From Bacteroidota bacterium (lineage in GTDB: Bacteria > Bacteroidota > Bacteroidia > SXHM01), in NCBI GenBank assembly GCA_947478465.1, contig CANJWH010000021.1:1-45158 (forward strand): DNA of 45,158 nucleotides. The letters run 5' to 3'. How positions within the stretch are numbered: position 1 is the stretch's first letter; every line of letters starts with the position of its first letter. The translations under genes and the position numbers were made by a program. Shown one piece after another: positions 17,454 to 24,802 of this stretch. Under the pieces are notes generated by a model. The model was not told the DNA's origin. It saw nothing but the letters and a program-made list of their open reading frames with translations, and made no database searches.

Positions 17454-19262
17454 TTGAAACACCTCTCCTACCTCAATAAATATTTTTTACGTTACAAATG
17501 GTTACTTGGTATGGGTATTCTGTTTGTAACCATCTCTAACCTGTTTGCCATTTTTCCGGCACAGATTATTCGCCATGCATTGGATGTGGTAGTACAAACC
17601 ATAAGCATTTACAATCTTTTCAATGGCTTTGAAATGCAAAGTCCGCTGGGCGATTTACTTGATAAAACACTTTTGATTTTCGGCATGGTGGTTATTTCAC
17701 TAGCATTACTTAAAGGAGTGTTCATGTTCTTTATGAGGCAAACAATTATCGTAATGTCGCGCCACATCGAGTATGACATAAAGAACGATATTTATGAGCA
17801 GTATCAGAAACTGAGTCTTGCATTTTTCAAACGCAACAATACGGGTGATTTAATGGCACGAATAAGCGAAGATGTAAGCCGTGTCAGGATGTATGTTGGC
17901 CCTGCCATTATGTACTCGATTAACCTTGTGGTGCTTGCAGTACTTTGCATTTGGGCAATGCTGAGTGTAAATGTAGAATTGACATTATATGTACTTCTGC
18001 CACTGCCTTTTCTTTCTATAGCTATCTATTACGTAAGCACCATGATAGACCAAAAAAGCGAGCAGGTACAAGCACAACTTTCGCGTCTTTCCACTTTTGT
18101 ACAGGAAACGTTTTCTGGCATACGAGTTATTAAGGCCTATACCCGTGAAAAAGAAATGGAGCATGAGTTTATTAAAGAAACCAACGAGTATAAGGACAAA
18201 AGCATGGAACTGGTGCGCATTAATTCGCTTTTCTTCCCAATTATGCTTTTACTCATAGGCTTGAGCACACTGCTTACTATTTATATTGGAGGCAAACAAG
18301 TTATTGCAGGTAAAATAACTTCAGGAAATATTGCCGAGTTTATCATTTACATCAATATGCTTACATGGCCTTTTACGGCAATTGGCTGGGTAACATCCAT
18401 AATACAACGTGCAGCTGCATCACAACGCAGGATTAATGAATTTCTGCTACTGAAGCCTGAAATTGAAAATCCGTCATCACAACCAACAGAGATTAAAGGT
18501 GAAATTGTTTTTGATAATGTAAGTTTTATTTATCCAGATTCGGGAATACAGGCATTAAAAAATGTATCATTTAAAGTAGAAACCGGAAAATCATTAGCTG
18601 TAATAGGTCGCACAGGTTCTGGAAAATCAACCATTTCTGCCTTGATTACGCGCCTTTACGACACAACAAAAGGCAACCTATATATTGACGGTAAAAATAT
18701 TCGCGAGAGCAATCTTTATGAATTGAGAAAACAAACAGGCTATGTTCCGCAGGAAGTTTTTCTATTCTCAGACAGCGTGTTTAATAATATTGCATTTGGA
18801 ATAAAAAAGGAAAGTTTTAACGGCAATTTGAAAGAAGCTGTTGAACAAGCAGCAAAAGATGCTGCGGTTTATGAAAATATTATGGATTTTCCTGCAAAAT
18901 TTGACACCATGTTGGGCGAAAGAGGCATCACGCTTTCAGGGGGACAGAAACAAAGAGTTTCCATTGCACGCGCCATCATACAAAATCCCCGCATTCTTAT
19001 TTTTGACGATTGCCTGAGCGCTGTGGATACCGAAACCGAAGAAATTATTCTTAGTAACCTGCGCAGGATTATGAAAGGAAAAACTTCAGTGATTATCAGT
19101 CACCGCGTTTCATCGGTTAAAGATGCCGATACTATTATTGTTTTGGATGGTGGTGAAATTATTGAGCGCGGAACACACCAAGACTTAATGAAGTCTAAAG
19201 GTGCTTACTACGAACTTTACCAGAAACAATTGCTGGAAGAAGAGAAAACAGAAACGGCTTAG
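17454..19262 (+). CDS. ABC exporter, fused permease and ATPase
   Basis: A 602-residue half-transporter of the MsbA/MdlB type: six transmembrane helices in about residues 1-320, then a nucleotide-binding domain. The P-loop is GRTGSGKST near residue 386. The Q-loop region is GYVPQEVFLFSD, the signature LSGGQKQR, the Walker B ILIFDDCLSAVD and the switch His in IISHRVSS. The residue after the Walker B Asp is Asp, not the usual catalytic Glu, as in the degenerate-site subunits of heterodimeric exporters; no partner half-transporter gene lies next to it. The substrate is unknown. The start is TTG; the region from there gives a normal N-terminus. Confidence 0.9.
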   Translation: MKHLSYLNKYFLRYKWLLGMGILFVTISNLFAIFPAQIIRHALDVVVQTISIYNLFNGFEMQSPLGDLLDKTLLIFGMVVISLALLKGVFMFFMRQTIIVMSRHIEYDIKNDIYEQYQKLSLAFFKRNNTGDLMARISEDVSRVRMYVGPAIMYSINLVVLAVLCIWAMLSVNVELTLYVLLPLPFLSIAIYYVSTMIDQKSEQVQAQLSRLSTFVQETFSGIRVIKAYTREKEMEHEFIKETNEYKDKSMELVRINSLFFPIMLLLIGLSTLLTIYIGGKQVIAGKITSGNIAEFIIYINMLTWPFTAIGWVTSIIQRAAASQRRINEFLLLKPEIENPSSQPTEIKGEIVFDNVSFIYPDSGIQALKNVSFKVETGKSLAVIGRTGSGKSTISALITRLYDTTKGNLYIDGKNIRESNLYELRKQTGYVPQEVFLFSDSVFNNIAFGIKKESFNGNLKEAVEQAAKDAAVYENIMDFPAKFDTMLGERGITLSGGQKQRVSIARAIIQNPRILIFDDCLSAVDTETEEIILSNLRRIMKGKTSVIISHRVSSVKDADTIIVLDGGEIIERGTHQDLMKSKGAYYELYQKQLLEEEKTETA

Positions 19263-19275
19263 TGTCTCTTAAGTC

Positions 19276-19336
19276 GTCACCCTGAACTTGTTTCAGTGTC
19301 TTATTAAGACAGATGCTGAAACAAGTTCAGCATGAT
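19276..19336. repeat. Dispersed palindromic element (GTCATGCTGAA type)
   Basis: CGTCACCCTGAACTTGTTTCAG is followed by its near-complement CTGAAACAAGTTCAGCATGA, with a short loop holding a second mini-palindrome (TCTTATTAAGA). It is intergenic, between the ABC exporter gene and rpmE2. Confidence 0.8.
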
Positions 19337-19345
19337 AAACTGCAT

Positions 19346-19382
19346 AAAAAAAGCGTCCCCCAATTCTGCGGGACGCTTTTTT
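19346..19382. terminator. Bidirectional intrinsic terminator
   Basis: The stem AGCGTCCC (19352-19359) / GGGACGCT (19370-19377) has an A-run before it and a T-run after it, so it can end transcription from both the ABC exporter gene and rpmE2, which converge here. Confidence 0.85.
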
Positions 19383-19400
19383 ATTTAATTGAAGTCATTT

Positions 19401-19685
19401 CTATCCTTCAGTAGTTGTCTCAGGTCTTGCAGACTCTGTTCGACCTTTGTAGCGGTTACGGAATTTGTCAACGCGACCTGCAGTGTCAACCAATTTCATC
19501 TTACCTGTATAGAAAGGGTGTGATTTATCAGAAATCTCTAATTTTACTAATGGATATTCAACTCCATCTTCATGTTTAATGGTTTCTTTTGTCTCAACAG
19601 TTGAACGGCAAACGAATGAATAATCCACTGACATGTCTTTAAATACAACAAGTCTGTAGTTAGCTGGGTGTAATTCTTTTTTCAT
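19401..19685 (-). CDS. rpmE2: 50S ribosomal protein L31, type B
   Basis: A 94-residue ribosomal protein with the type B start [19 protein letters not shown] and the motif [20 protein letters not shown]. The zinc-binding Cys pairs of type A L31 are absent, as expected for the zinc-independent paralogue form that is standard in Bacteroidota. The C-terminal tail is extended and Thr/Glu-rich. It has a well-formed promoter. Confidence 0.96.
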   Translation of the reverse strand: MKKELHPANYRLVVFKDMSVDYSFVCRSTVETKETIKHEDGVEYPLVKLEISDKSHPFYTGKMKLVDTAGRVDKFRNRYKGRTESARPETTTEG

Positions 19686-19705
19686 CTTCTTATTTTTAGA
19701 GGGCG

Positions 19706-19736
19706 CAAATATAGATATTTCATTTTACCTGCCAAA
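19706..19736 (-). promoter_or_regulatory. Bacteroidota promoter for rpmE2
   Basis: On the minus strand, a -33 TTTGG (19732-19736) lies 18 bases from a -7 TATATTTG (19706-19713). GCGCCCTC follows, a string also found after the -7 element of the divergent TPR gene. Confidence 0.7.
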
Positions 19737-19788
19737 TATATTTACTCACTAAGTCATAAATATTAGGTGTCTTATTCAGGAAAAAATA

Positions 19789-19796
19789 TATTTTTG
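19789..19796 (+). promoter_or_regulatory. -7 element TATTTTTG for the TPR gene
   Basis: It matches TAnnTTTG, is followed by GCGCCCTC exactly as in the rpmE2 promoter, and lies 19 bases before the ATG at 19816. Confidence 0.5.
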
Positions 19797-19815
19797 CGCC
19801 CTCAATTAACAAAAC

Positions 19816-20496
19816 ATGGCAAAAGAAAAGGAAAAAGAAGAAGTAATTATTGATGTAGAAACCGCTTACGATAAGACTGAACAGTTTTTTGAAGACAATC
19901 AAAAGATTATTATCGGTGTAGTAGCTGCAATAATTATCATAATTGGTGGTTATGTAGGATATAAAAAATTCATCATAGCTCCTAAAGAGGCCGAAGCTGC
20001 ATCTCAAATGTTCCGTGCCGAGCAGTATTTTCAGCAGGATTCATTCCGTATCGCATTGGACGGCAAAGGGCAATATCCTGGTTTCCTTCAAATAATTGAT
20101 GATTACGGAATGACTGATGCTGCTAATCTTTCCTTTTACTATGCAGGGGTTAGCTATTTACACCTTGGTGAGTACGAAAATGCTATTGAATACCTTGGCA
20201 AATTTGATTCAGATGATGAAGTATTAAGTGTTATTGCTCAAGGAGCACAAGGCGATGCATACATGGAATTGGGAGAAACCGATAAAGCTATCAGTGCATA
20301 CATAGCGGCAGCTGACGATAACAACAACAAATTTACATCCCCTGTTTATCTTATGAAAGCAGCGCAGGCATTGGAAGCTAAAGGAGAAACTGAAAAAGCA
20401 CTCAAACTATATGAGCGTCTGGAAAAAGAATTTCCAACTTCGAACGAAGGCCGCGCAGCAGAAAAGTATAAAGCAAGAGCAAAAGCATCGTTATAA
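19816..20496 (+). CDS. Membrane-anchored TPR protein (YfgM-like)
   Basis: A 226-residue protein. It has a charged N-terminus (KEKEKEEVIIDVETAYDKTEQF), one transmembrane helix at about residues 34-55 (IIIGVVAAIIIIIGGYVGY) and a TPR domain in the remainder, with units around SFYYAGVSYLHLGEYENAIEYL and KALKLYERLEKEFPTS. This matches the architecture of YfgM-type proteins that face the periplasm and assist secretion or folding. It is followed after 9 bases by ribH, so the pair is probably cotranscribed. Confidence 0.8.
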   Translation: MAKEKEKEEVIIDVETAYDKTEQFFEDNQKIIIGVVAAIIIIIGGYVGYKKFIIAPKEAEAASQMFRAEQYFQQDSFRIALDGKGQYPGFLQIIDDYGMTDAANLSFYYAGVSYLHLGEYENAIEYLGKFDSDDEVLSVIAQGAQGDAYMELGETDKAISAYIAAADDNNNKFTSPVYLMKAAQALEAKGETEKALKLYERLEKEFPTSNEGRAAEKYKARAKASL

Positions 20497-20505
20497 GCCC
20501 ATCAC

Positions 20506-21003
20506 TTGGCTTCTGCACTAAAAAATTTATCAAAACACGATAGCAGTAAAATTCCTTCTGCAAAAGGAATGCGATTTGCCCTTATTGTTTCTGAGTGGAA
20601 CGATGAGATTACTTACGCTCTAAGAGATGGAGCTATTGATACACTTGTAAAATACGGCACAAAAGAAAAAAGCATTTCTGTACATTATGTTCCGGGAAGT
20701 TTTGAATTGACTGCAGGAGCAAAATGGCTTGCAGACTCTAAAAAGTATGATGCCGTTATCTGTCTAGGATGTGTAATACAGGGAGAAACCCGACACTTTG
20801 ACTTCATATGTAATGCAGTTGCAAATGGACTTACCGACTTAAACCTGACTTACAATATTCCATTTATTTTCGGTGTTCTTACTCCCGAAAATATGCAACA
20901 GGCAAAAGCTCGGGCAGGCGGCAAACATGGTAATAAAGGTGTGGAAACTGCTGTTACTGCTATTAAAATGGTAGCCTTTCGTTCTACATTGTCGAAATCT
21001 TAA
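20506..21003 (+). CDS. ribH: 6,7-dimethyl-8-ribityllumazine synthase
   Basis: Makes the lumazine precursor of riboflavin from 5-amino-6-ribitylaminouracil and dihydroxybutanone phosphate. Its 165 residues contain the substrate motifs VSEWN, VPGSFEL, GCVIQGETRHFDFI (with the catalytic His) and FGVLTPENMQQAKARAGG. The start is TTG. Residues before the internal Met22 (LKNLSKHDSSKIPSAKG) resemble the N-terminus of other Bacteroidota RibH proteins, which supports TTG. The stop codon overlaps the stop of the convergent serA-type gene by 4 bases. Confidence 0.95.
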   Translation: MASALKNLSKHDSSKIPSAKGMRFALIVSEWNDEITYALRDGAIDTLVKYGTKEKSISVHYVPGSFELTAGAKWLADSKKYDAVICLGCVIQGETRHFDFICNAVANGLTDLNLTYNIPFIFGVLTPENMQQAKARAGGKHGNKGVETAVTAIKMVAFRSTLSKS

Positions 21004-22901
21004 TACAATACTCTGAATCTTATCGTGTGATCAATTTTTTTGAACTCACGGATAATATCTTCTTCATAAGCCTTATCAATATCCGTTATCAGATAACCTA
21101 TATTTCCTGATGTTTTCAGGTATTGACCAAGAATATTAATTCCGTAACGCGCAAAAATACTATTGATTTTTGCCATAATTCCAGGCACGTTTTTATGAAG
21201 GTGCAGCAAACGATGTGCATTATTTAATTCAGGCAATGTAAGATTAGGCAGATTTACGCTGGTAGAAGAATTGCCGGTATTGATATATTTAATAATGTGC
21301 TCAGGAACATAAGATGCAATATTACGCTGTGCTTCTTCCGTACTGCCTCCAACATGAGGAGTAAGAATAGTATTTGGCAATCCACGTAATTCTGTTTTGA
21401 ACTCCTCATCATTTGTTTTAGGTTCATAAGGAAAGACATCTACTCCGGCTCCACGGATTTTTCCGGTTTTAATATATTTTTCCAGTGCTTCTATATCTAC
21501 AATATGTCCGCGACTAAGATTAAGAAAGATGACACCATCCTTCATCATTTTAAATTCATCTTCGCCAATAAGATTAGTATTGGTTTCACTTCCATCAACG
21601 TGCAGAGTAATTATATCTGCTTTCTTTAATAATTCGCGGAGTGAGCCGCATTTATAGGCATTCCCGAGTGAAAGTTTTTCCACCGTATCATAATACATCA
21701 CCTGCATTCCCAAAGATTCGGCAAGAACGGACAGTTGAGAACCAATATTTCCATACCCGATTATTCCAAGTTTTTTTCCGCGAATTTCAAAACTTCCTTT
21801 TGCAGATTTATCCCATTTACCCTCGTGTAAGAGTTTGCTTTTATCAGTTATGCCCCTTTGCAGCATAATAATTTCACCTATTGCCAATTCAACTACACTG
21901 CGAGTATTACTGTATGGTGCATTAAATACAGCTACACCTTTTTTTAAAGCTTCATCTAAATCAATTTGGTTGGTGCCTATGCAGAATGCGCCAATAGCTA
22001 ACAGCCTGTCTGCATTTTTAAGTACGTCTTTTGTTACCTGAGTTTTACTGCGAATACCAAGAATAGAAACACCTTTGATAGCTTCAGCAAGTTCCGCTTC
22101 GTTCATAGCTCCTGTGCGTGTTTCCACCTGATAGCCTTCTTCCTTAAATATTTCCAACGCATCGGCATGCACATTTTCCAGGAGTAAAACTTTAATACGG
22201 TTTTTGGGATACGAGATGTTCATTGGCAGTTTATTTACAAAAAGAAATTCGTCAAAACTTGGAGTAATATGATCAGCACGATCAAGGATATTGGCACGTT
22301 CAATATTTTCGGTGTATGCAAAAAATTTATGTGCAAGTCCAGCCTCACGCATCTGATAATCGCTATAGCCATCTCCAATAACATAAATCTCACCATCAAG
22401 ATTTAAATCTTTTAACTGACCAATTTTACCATTTGGTTGGGCTAGATGGTTGTTACGATCAAAACCTACAATATTGCCTTCCTCATCAAATGTAAATGTG
22501 TTGGCAAAAACACGTTCTGAAGGAATTTTATATGCAGCAACAATAGGATCAACAAACTCTTTGAAGCCACCGGAAATAACATATATGTTTTCTGAATTTT
22601 TTAGAAAAAAATTTTTATTGCTTTTAATTGATTTAGAAATTTTACTCTTCAGTTTCTTTACCAAAATATCAAGATGTTCACGCCTTGCATGCAACAAGAG
22701 AATTCTTCGCTCGAGCGATTCGGTGAATGTAATGGTGCCATCAACACCAAGGTCGGTGATATGACCAATTTCTTTCACCACTTTATTTTTGTCTTTGTTG
22801 CCTTTAAGTGCAATGGCTGCTAATTCTTCAAAAGCTTCAACAGCTGTAAGAGTGCTGTCGAAATCAAAGACATAATATTTTTGTTTGTGTACTATCTGCA
22901 T
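21000..22901 (-). CDS. serA: Fusion of HAD phosphatase (SerB-like) and D-3-phosphoglycerate dehydrogenase
   Basis: A 633-residue two-enzyme protein. Residues 1 to about 215 are a HAD phosphatase with motif I FDFDSTLT and motif III GDGYSDYQM, closest to phosphoserine phosphatase. From about 235 it is a D-3-phosphoglycerate dehydrogenase: a substrate domain with the catalytic Arg in NTRSVVE, a Rossmann motif GIIGYGNIGSQ, the catalytic Glu in DVFPYEP, the catalytic His in LTPHVGGSTEEA, and a C-terminal ACT domain (LHKNVPGIMAKINSIF) likely to bind serine. The fusion would combine the first and last steps of serine synthesis, with transamination by SerC supplied from elsewhere. Confidence 0.9.
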   Translation of the reverse strand: MQIVHKQKYYVFDFDSTLTAVEAFEELAAIALKGNKDKNKVVKEIGHITDLGVDGTITFTESLERRILLLHARREHLDILVKKLKSKISKSIKSNKNFFLKNSENIYVISGGFKEFVDPIVAAYKIPSERVFANTFTFDEEGNIVGFDRNNHLAQPNGKIGQLKDLNLDGEIYVIGDGYSDYQMREAGLAHKFFAYTENIERANILDRADHITPSFDEFLFVNKLPMNISYPKNRIKVLLLENVHADALEIFKEEGYQVETRTGAMNEAELAEAIKGVSILGIRSKTQVTKDVLKNADRLLAIGAFCIGTNQIDLDEALKKGVAVFNAPYSNTRSVVELAIGEIIMLQRGITDKSKLLHEGKWDKSAKGSFEIRGKKLGIIGYGNIGSQLSVLAESLGMQVMYYDTVEKLSLGNAYKCGSLRELLKKADIITLHVDGSETNTNLIGEDEFKMMKDGVIFLNLSRGHIVDIEALEKYIKTGKIRGAGVDVFPYEPKTNDEEFKTELRGLPNTILTPHVGGSTEEAQRNIASYVPEHIIKYINTGNSSTSVNLPNLTLPELNNAHRLLHLHKNVPGIMAKINSIFARYGINILGQYLKTSGNIGYLITDIDKAYEEDIIREFKKIDHTIRFRVLY

Positions 22902-22987
22902 ATCAAGGACAAAAATACCACTGCAACAAAACAGTTTGCATTGAAAAATTAAAAATCATCAACATTGATTGTTGAAAATAGAAACTC

Positions 22988-24211
22988 TTAGATTAAGGCT
23001 TCTTCAACTACTTCTGACAGCGGTTTTACACCTTCAAAGTAAGACAATATTTTTTTCAGAACAGCATCAACAATTGAATCAGGACAAGATGCTCCACTGG
23101 TAATAGCTATGTTTATCTTTTGTTTTTGAGGTAAGTAGTTTTGCGAAACTTTAATCTCATGTGTATGAAAATTACTGTGTCGTATTTCATCTCGCGAAAG
23201 AATTTCTTTCTCAGAACTGATAAAGTATGTAGGGAATTTGCGCTCGCACAATTCAACTAAATGTGAAGTATTAGAACTATTGTAACCACCAACAACTATT
23301 GCTAAATCTGCATCCTGTTCCAATAATCCGTAAGTGGCTTGCTGGTTATCGTTGGTAGCATAGCAAAGTGTGTCACGGGTGTCAGCAAAATGTTCTTTTA
23401 ATTGTGCAACACCAAATTTTTGAAGCATTATATTTTTTAGATAATCTGCAATTTCTTGTGTCTCGGAAGCAAGCATGGTTGTTTGATTTACCACTCCAAT
23501 TCTGACTAAATCTTTTTCGGGATTAAAATCTGCGGAAGAACGGCTACGGAAGTGCTTATCAAATTCCGAGACGGAAAGTTTTCCAAGAATAATATCACCA
23601 AGGATTTTGGTCTCCTCAATATTTTTTACAACTAAGGTTGGTGCAGTTTGGTTACTGTGTGAAAAAGTTGCACGTGTTTCTTCGTGATTTGACTTACCGT
23701 GTATGATAATGGTATGATTTTCCTGGCCGAGTTTTTCAGACTTTTTCCAAACACGCTCCACAAAAGGGCAAGTAGTATTATAAGTTTGAGGATTAATTCC
23801 AATTGCGCTCAGTTTTTTTTCGATCTCCAAGGTAGTTCCGAATGCAGGAATTATCACAATATCATCGTTCTTAAGATTATCCCATGGAATGAATTGTTTT
23901 CCTTCGGTATCCATGATAAATTTAATCCCCCGCTGCCGTAAATCGTTATTTACATCAGGGTTATGAATCATTTGGCTGAGCAGAAAAATTCTTTTATCAG
24001 GATTTTCTTCTAATGCGCGATAGGAGATTTCAATCGCGTTTTCTACACCATAACAAAAACCAAAATGCCTTGCAATATAAAACCTAACCGGACCAAAGTC
24101 AAGCACTGTTGGTGTAAAATCCTTTTTGCGCGGGTCGCTGTCTTTTCGATTTTCCTTTATTGCCCCTATTACTGAAGAACGGTAAAATGCCGGTATGTTA
24201 AACTCTTTCAT
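22988..24211 (-). CDS. ispH: 4-hydroxy-3-methylbut-2-enyl diphosphate reductase
   Basis: The last enzyme of the MEP isoprenoid pathway, a 4Fe-4S protein making IPP and DMAPP. The three cluster Cys are visible in GFCYGVENAIEIS, TTCPFVERVW and SGASCPDSIVDAV. Other active-site phrases are HNPDVN, IIHGKSNHEET, NQTTMLA and GGYNSSNTSHLVEL. I start it at 24211 (407 residues, MKEFNIPAF); a further 23 upstream codons to 24280 lie inside the coupled small ORF and lack family similarity. At about 400 residues it is longer than E. coli IspH, as usual in this phylum. Confidence 0.95.
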   Translation of the reverse strand: MKEFNIPAFYRSSVIGAIKENRKDSDPRKKDFTPTVLDFGPVRFYIARHFGFCYGVENAIEISYRALEENPDKRIFLLSQMIHNPDVNNDLRQRGIKFIMDTEGKQFIPWDNLKNDDIVIIPAFGTTLEIEKKLSAIGINPQTYNTTCPFVERVWKKSEKLGQENHTIIIHGKSNHEETRATFSHSNQTAPTLVVKNIEETKILGDIILGKLSVSEFDKHFRSRSSADFNPEKDLVRIGVVNQTTMLASETQEIADYLKNIMLQKFGVAQLKEHFADTRDTLCYATNDNQQATYGLLEQDADLAIVVGGYNSSNTSHLVELCERKFPTYFISSEKEILSRDEIRHSNFHTHEIKVSQNYLPQKQKINIAITSGASCPDSIVDAVLKKILSYFEGVKPLSEVVEEALI

Positions 24212-24222
24212 TATGGCGCAAT

Positions 24223-24342
24223 TTAAAGGAAGAAAACAAATGCAAGAATAAATATCACAATCATAGCTATTAAAGTCCACAACATATCATTCTGAATATA
24301 AACCTTGTATTCTTCCCAAAACTTCTTTAGTTCATTCTTCAT
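24223..24342 (-). CDS. Small membrane ORF, 39 residues, between mazG-like gene and ispH
   Basis: The ORF starts at an ATG that overlaps the TGA of the MazG-like gene as ATGA and ends 11 bases before the ispH start. It encodes a charged amphipathic N-terminus (KNELKKFWEEYKVYI) and one hydrophobic segment at residues 20-39 (MLWTLIAMIVIFILAFVFFL) running to the C-terminus, the layout of a tail-anchored small protein. Overlapping start/stop, spacing and topology argue that it is real. Function unknown. Confidence 0.65.
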   Translation of the reverse strand: MKNELKKFWEEYKVYIQNDMLWTLIAMIVIFILAFVFFL

Positions 24343-24665
24343 TTAAGTTTGGGATTATTTTTATGACGCTCACTGTCTCGCTTGGTTTTCTTCTCAATAT
24401 TTTTATTCAGTTCTGCTGTTAAATCAACACCTGTCTGATTGGCAATGCAAAGCAAGACAAATAATACATCAGCTAACTCTTCACCCAATTCATGTTTTTT
24501 ATCACTTTCCTTAAAACTTTGTTCACCATATGTACGAGCCATGATACGTGCAACTTCTCCCACTTCTTCGGTTAAAATTGCCATATTGGTAAGCTCGTTG
24601 TAATAACGTACTCCTGTAGTTGTTATCCATTCATTAACTGTTTGCTGGGCTTGGGAGATAGTCAT
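24339..24665 (-). CDS. MazG-like nucleotide pyrophosphohydrolase
   Basis: A 108-residue all-helical NTP pyrophosphohydrolase. The metal-binding motifs are EEVGEVAR (E-x-x-E type, residues about 33-40) and the ELGEELADVLF E-x2-D motif, as in the compact MazG/iMazG and RS21-C6 families. It hydrolyses non-canonical or excess NTPs to NMPs and pyrophosphate (family knowledge). It is the first gene of a run with the 39-residue ORF and ispH. A TACTTTTG -7 element lies upstream. Confidence 0.9.
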   Translation of the reverse strand: MTISQAQQTVNEWITTTGVRYYNELTNMAILTEEVGEVARIMARTYGEQSFKESDKKHELGEELADVLFVLLCIANQTGVDLTAELNKNIEKKTKRDSERHKNNPKLK

Positions 24666-24679
24666 GTTAAATGTTTTCG

Positions 24680-24687
24680 CAAAAGTA
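24680..24687 (-). promoter_or_regulatory. -7 element TACTTTTG for the mazG-sORF-ispH operon
   Basis: It matches TAnnTTTG on the minus strand, 14 bases before the ATG at 24665, and lies almost back to back with the UbiD promoter element. Confidence 0.5.
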
Positions 24688-24694
24688 AAAACTT

Positions 24695-24702
24695 TAAATT
24701 TG
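24695..24702 (+). promoter_or_regulatory. -7 element TAAATTTG for the UbiD gene
   Basis: It matches TAnnTTTG. The UbiD start is about 90 bases downstream, an unusually long leader for this window. Confidence 0.45.
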
Positions 24703-24724
24703 CCTTTCGATTTAATTTCCCCTT

Positions 24725-24802
24725 TTGAAAAAACACTACTCCTATTTAGTTATTGGCACTTGTCTATTGACTTTAAACGGTTATGCACTCTATGGGATAT
24801 AG
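24725..24802 (+). other. 25-codon TTG-started leader ORF resembling a signal peptide
   Basis: TTG followed by codons for KKHYSYLVIGTCLLTLNGYA, then LYGI and TAG. It reads like a complete signal peptide that runs into the UbiD start in another frame. It could be the remnant of an exported protein or a leader peptide. Weakly supported. Confidence 0.3.
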
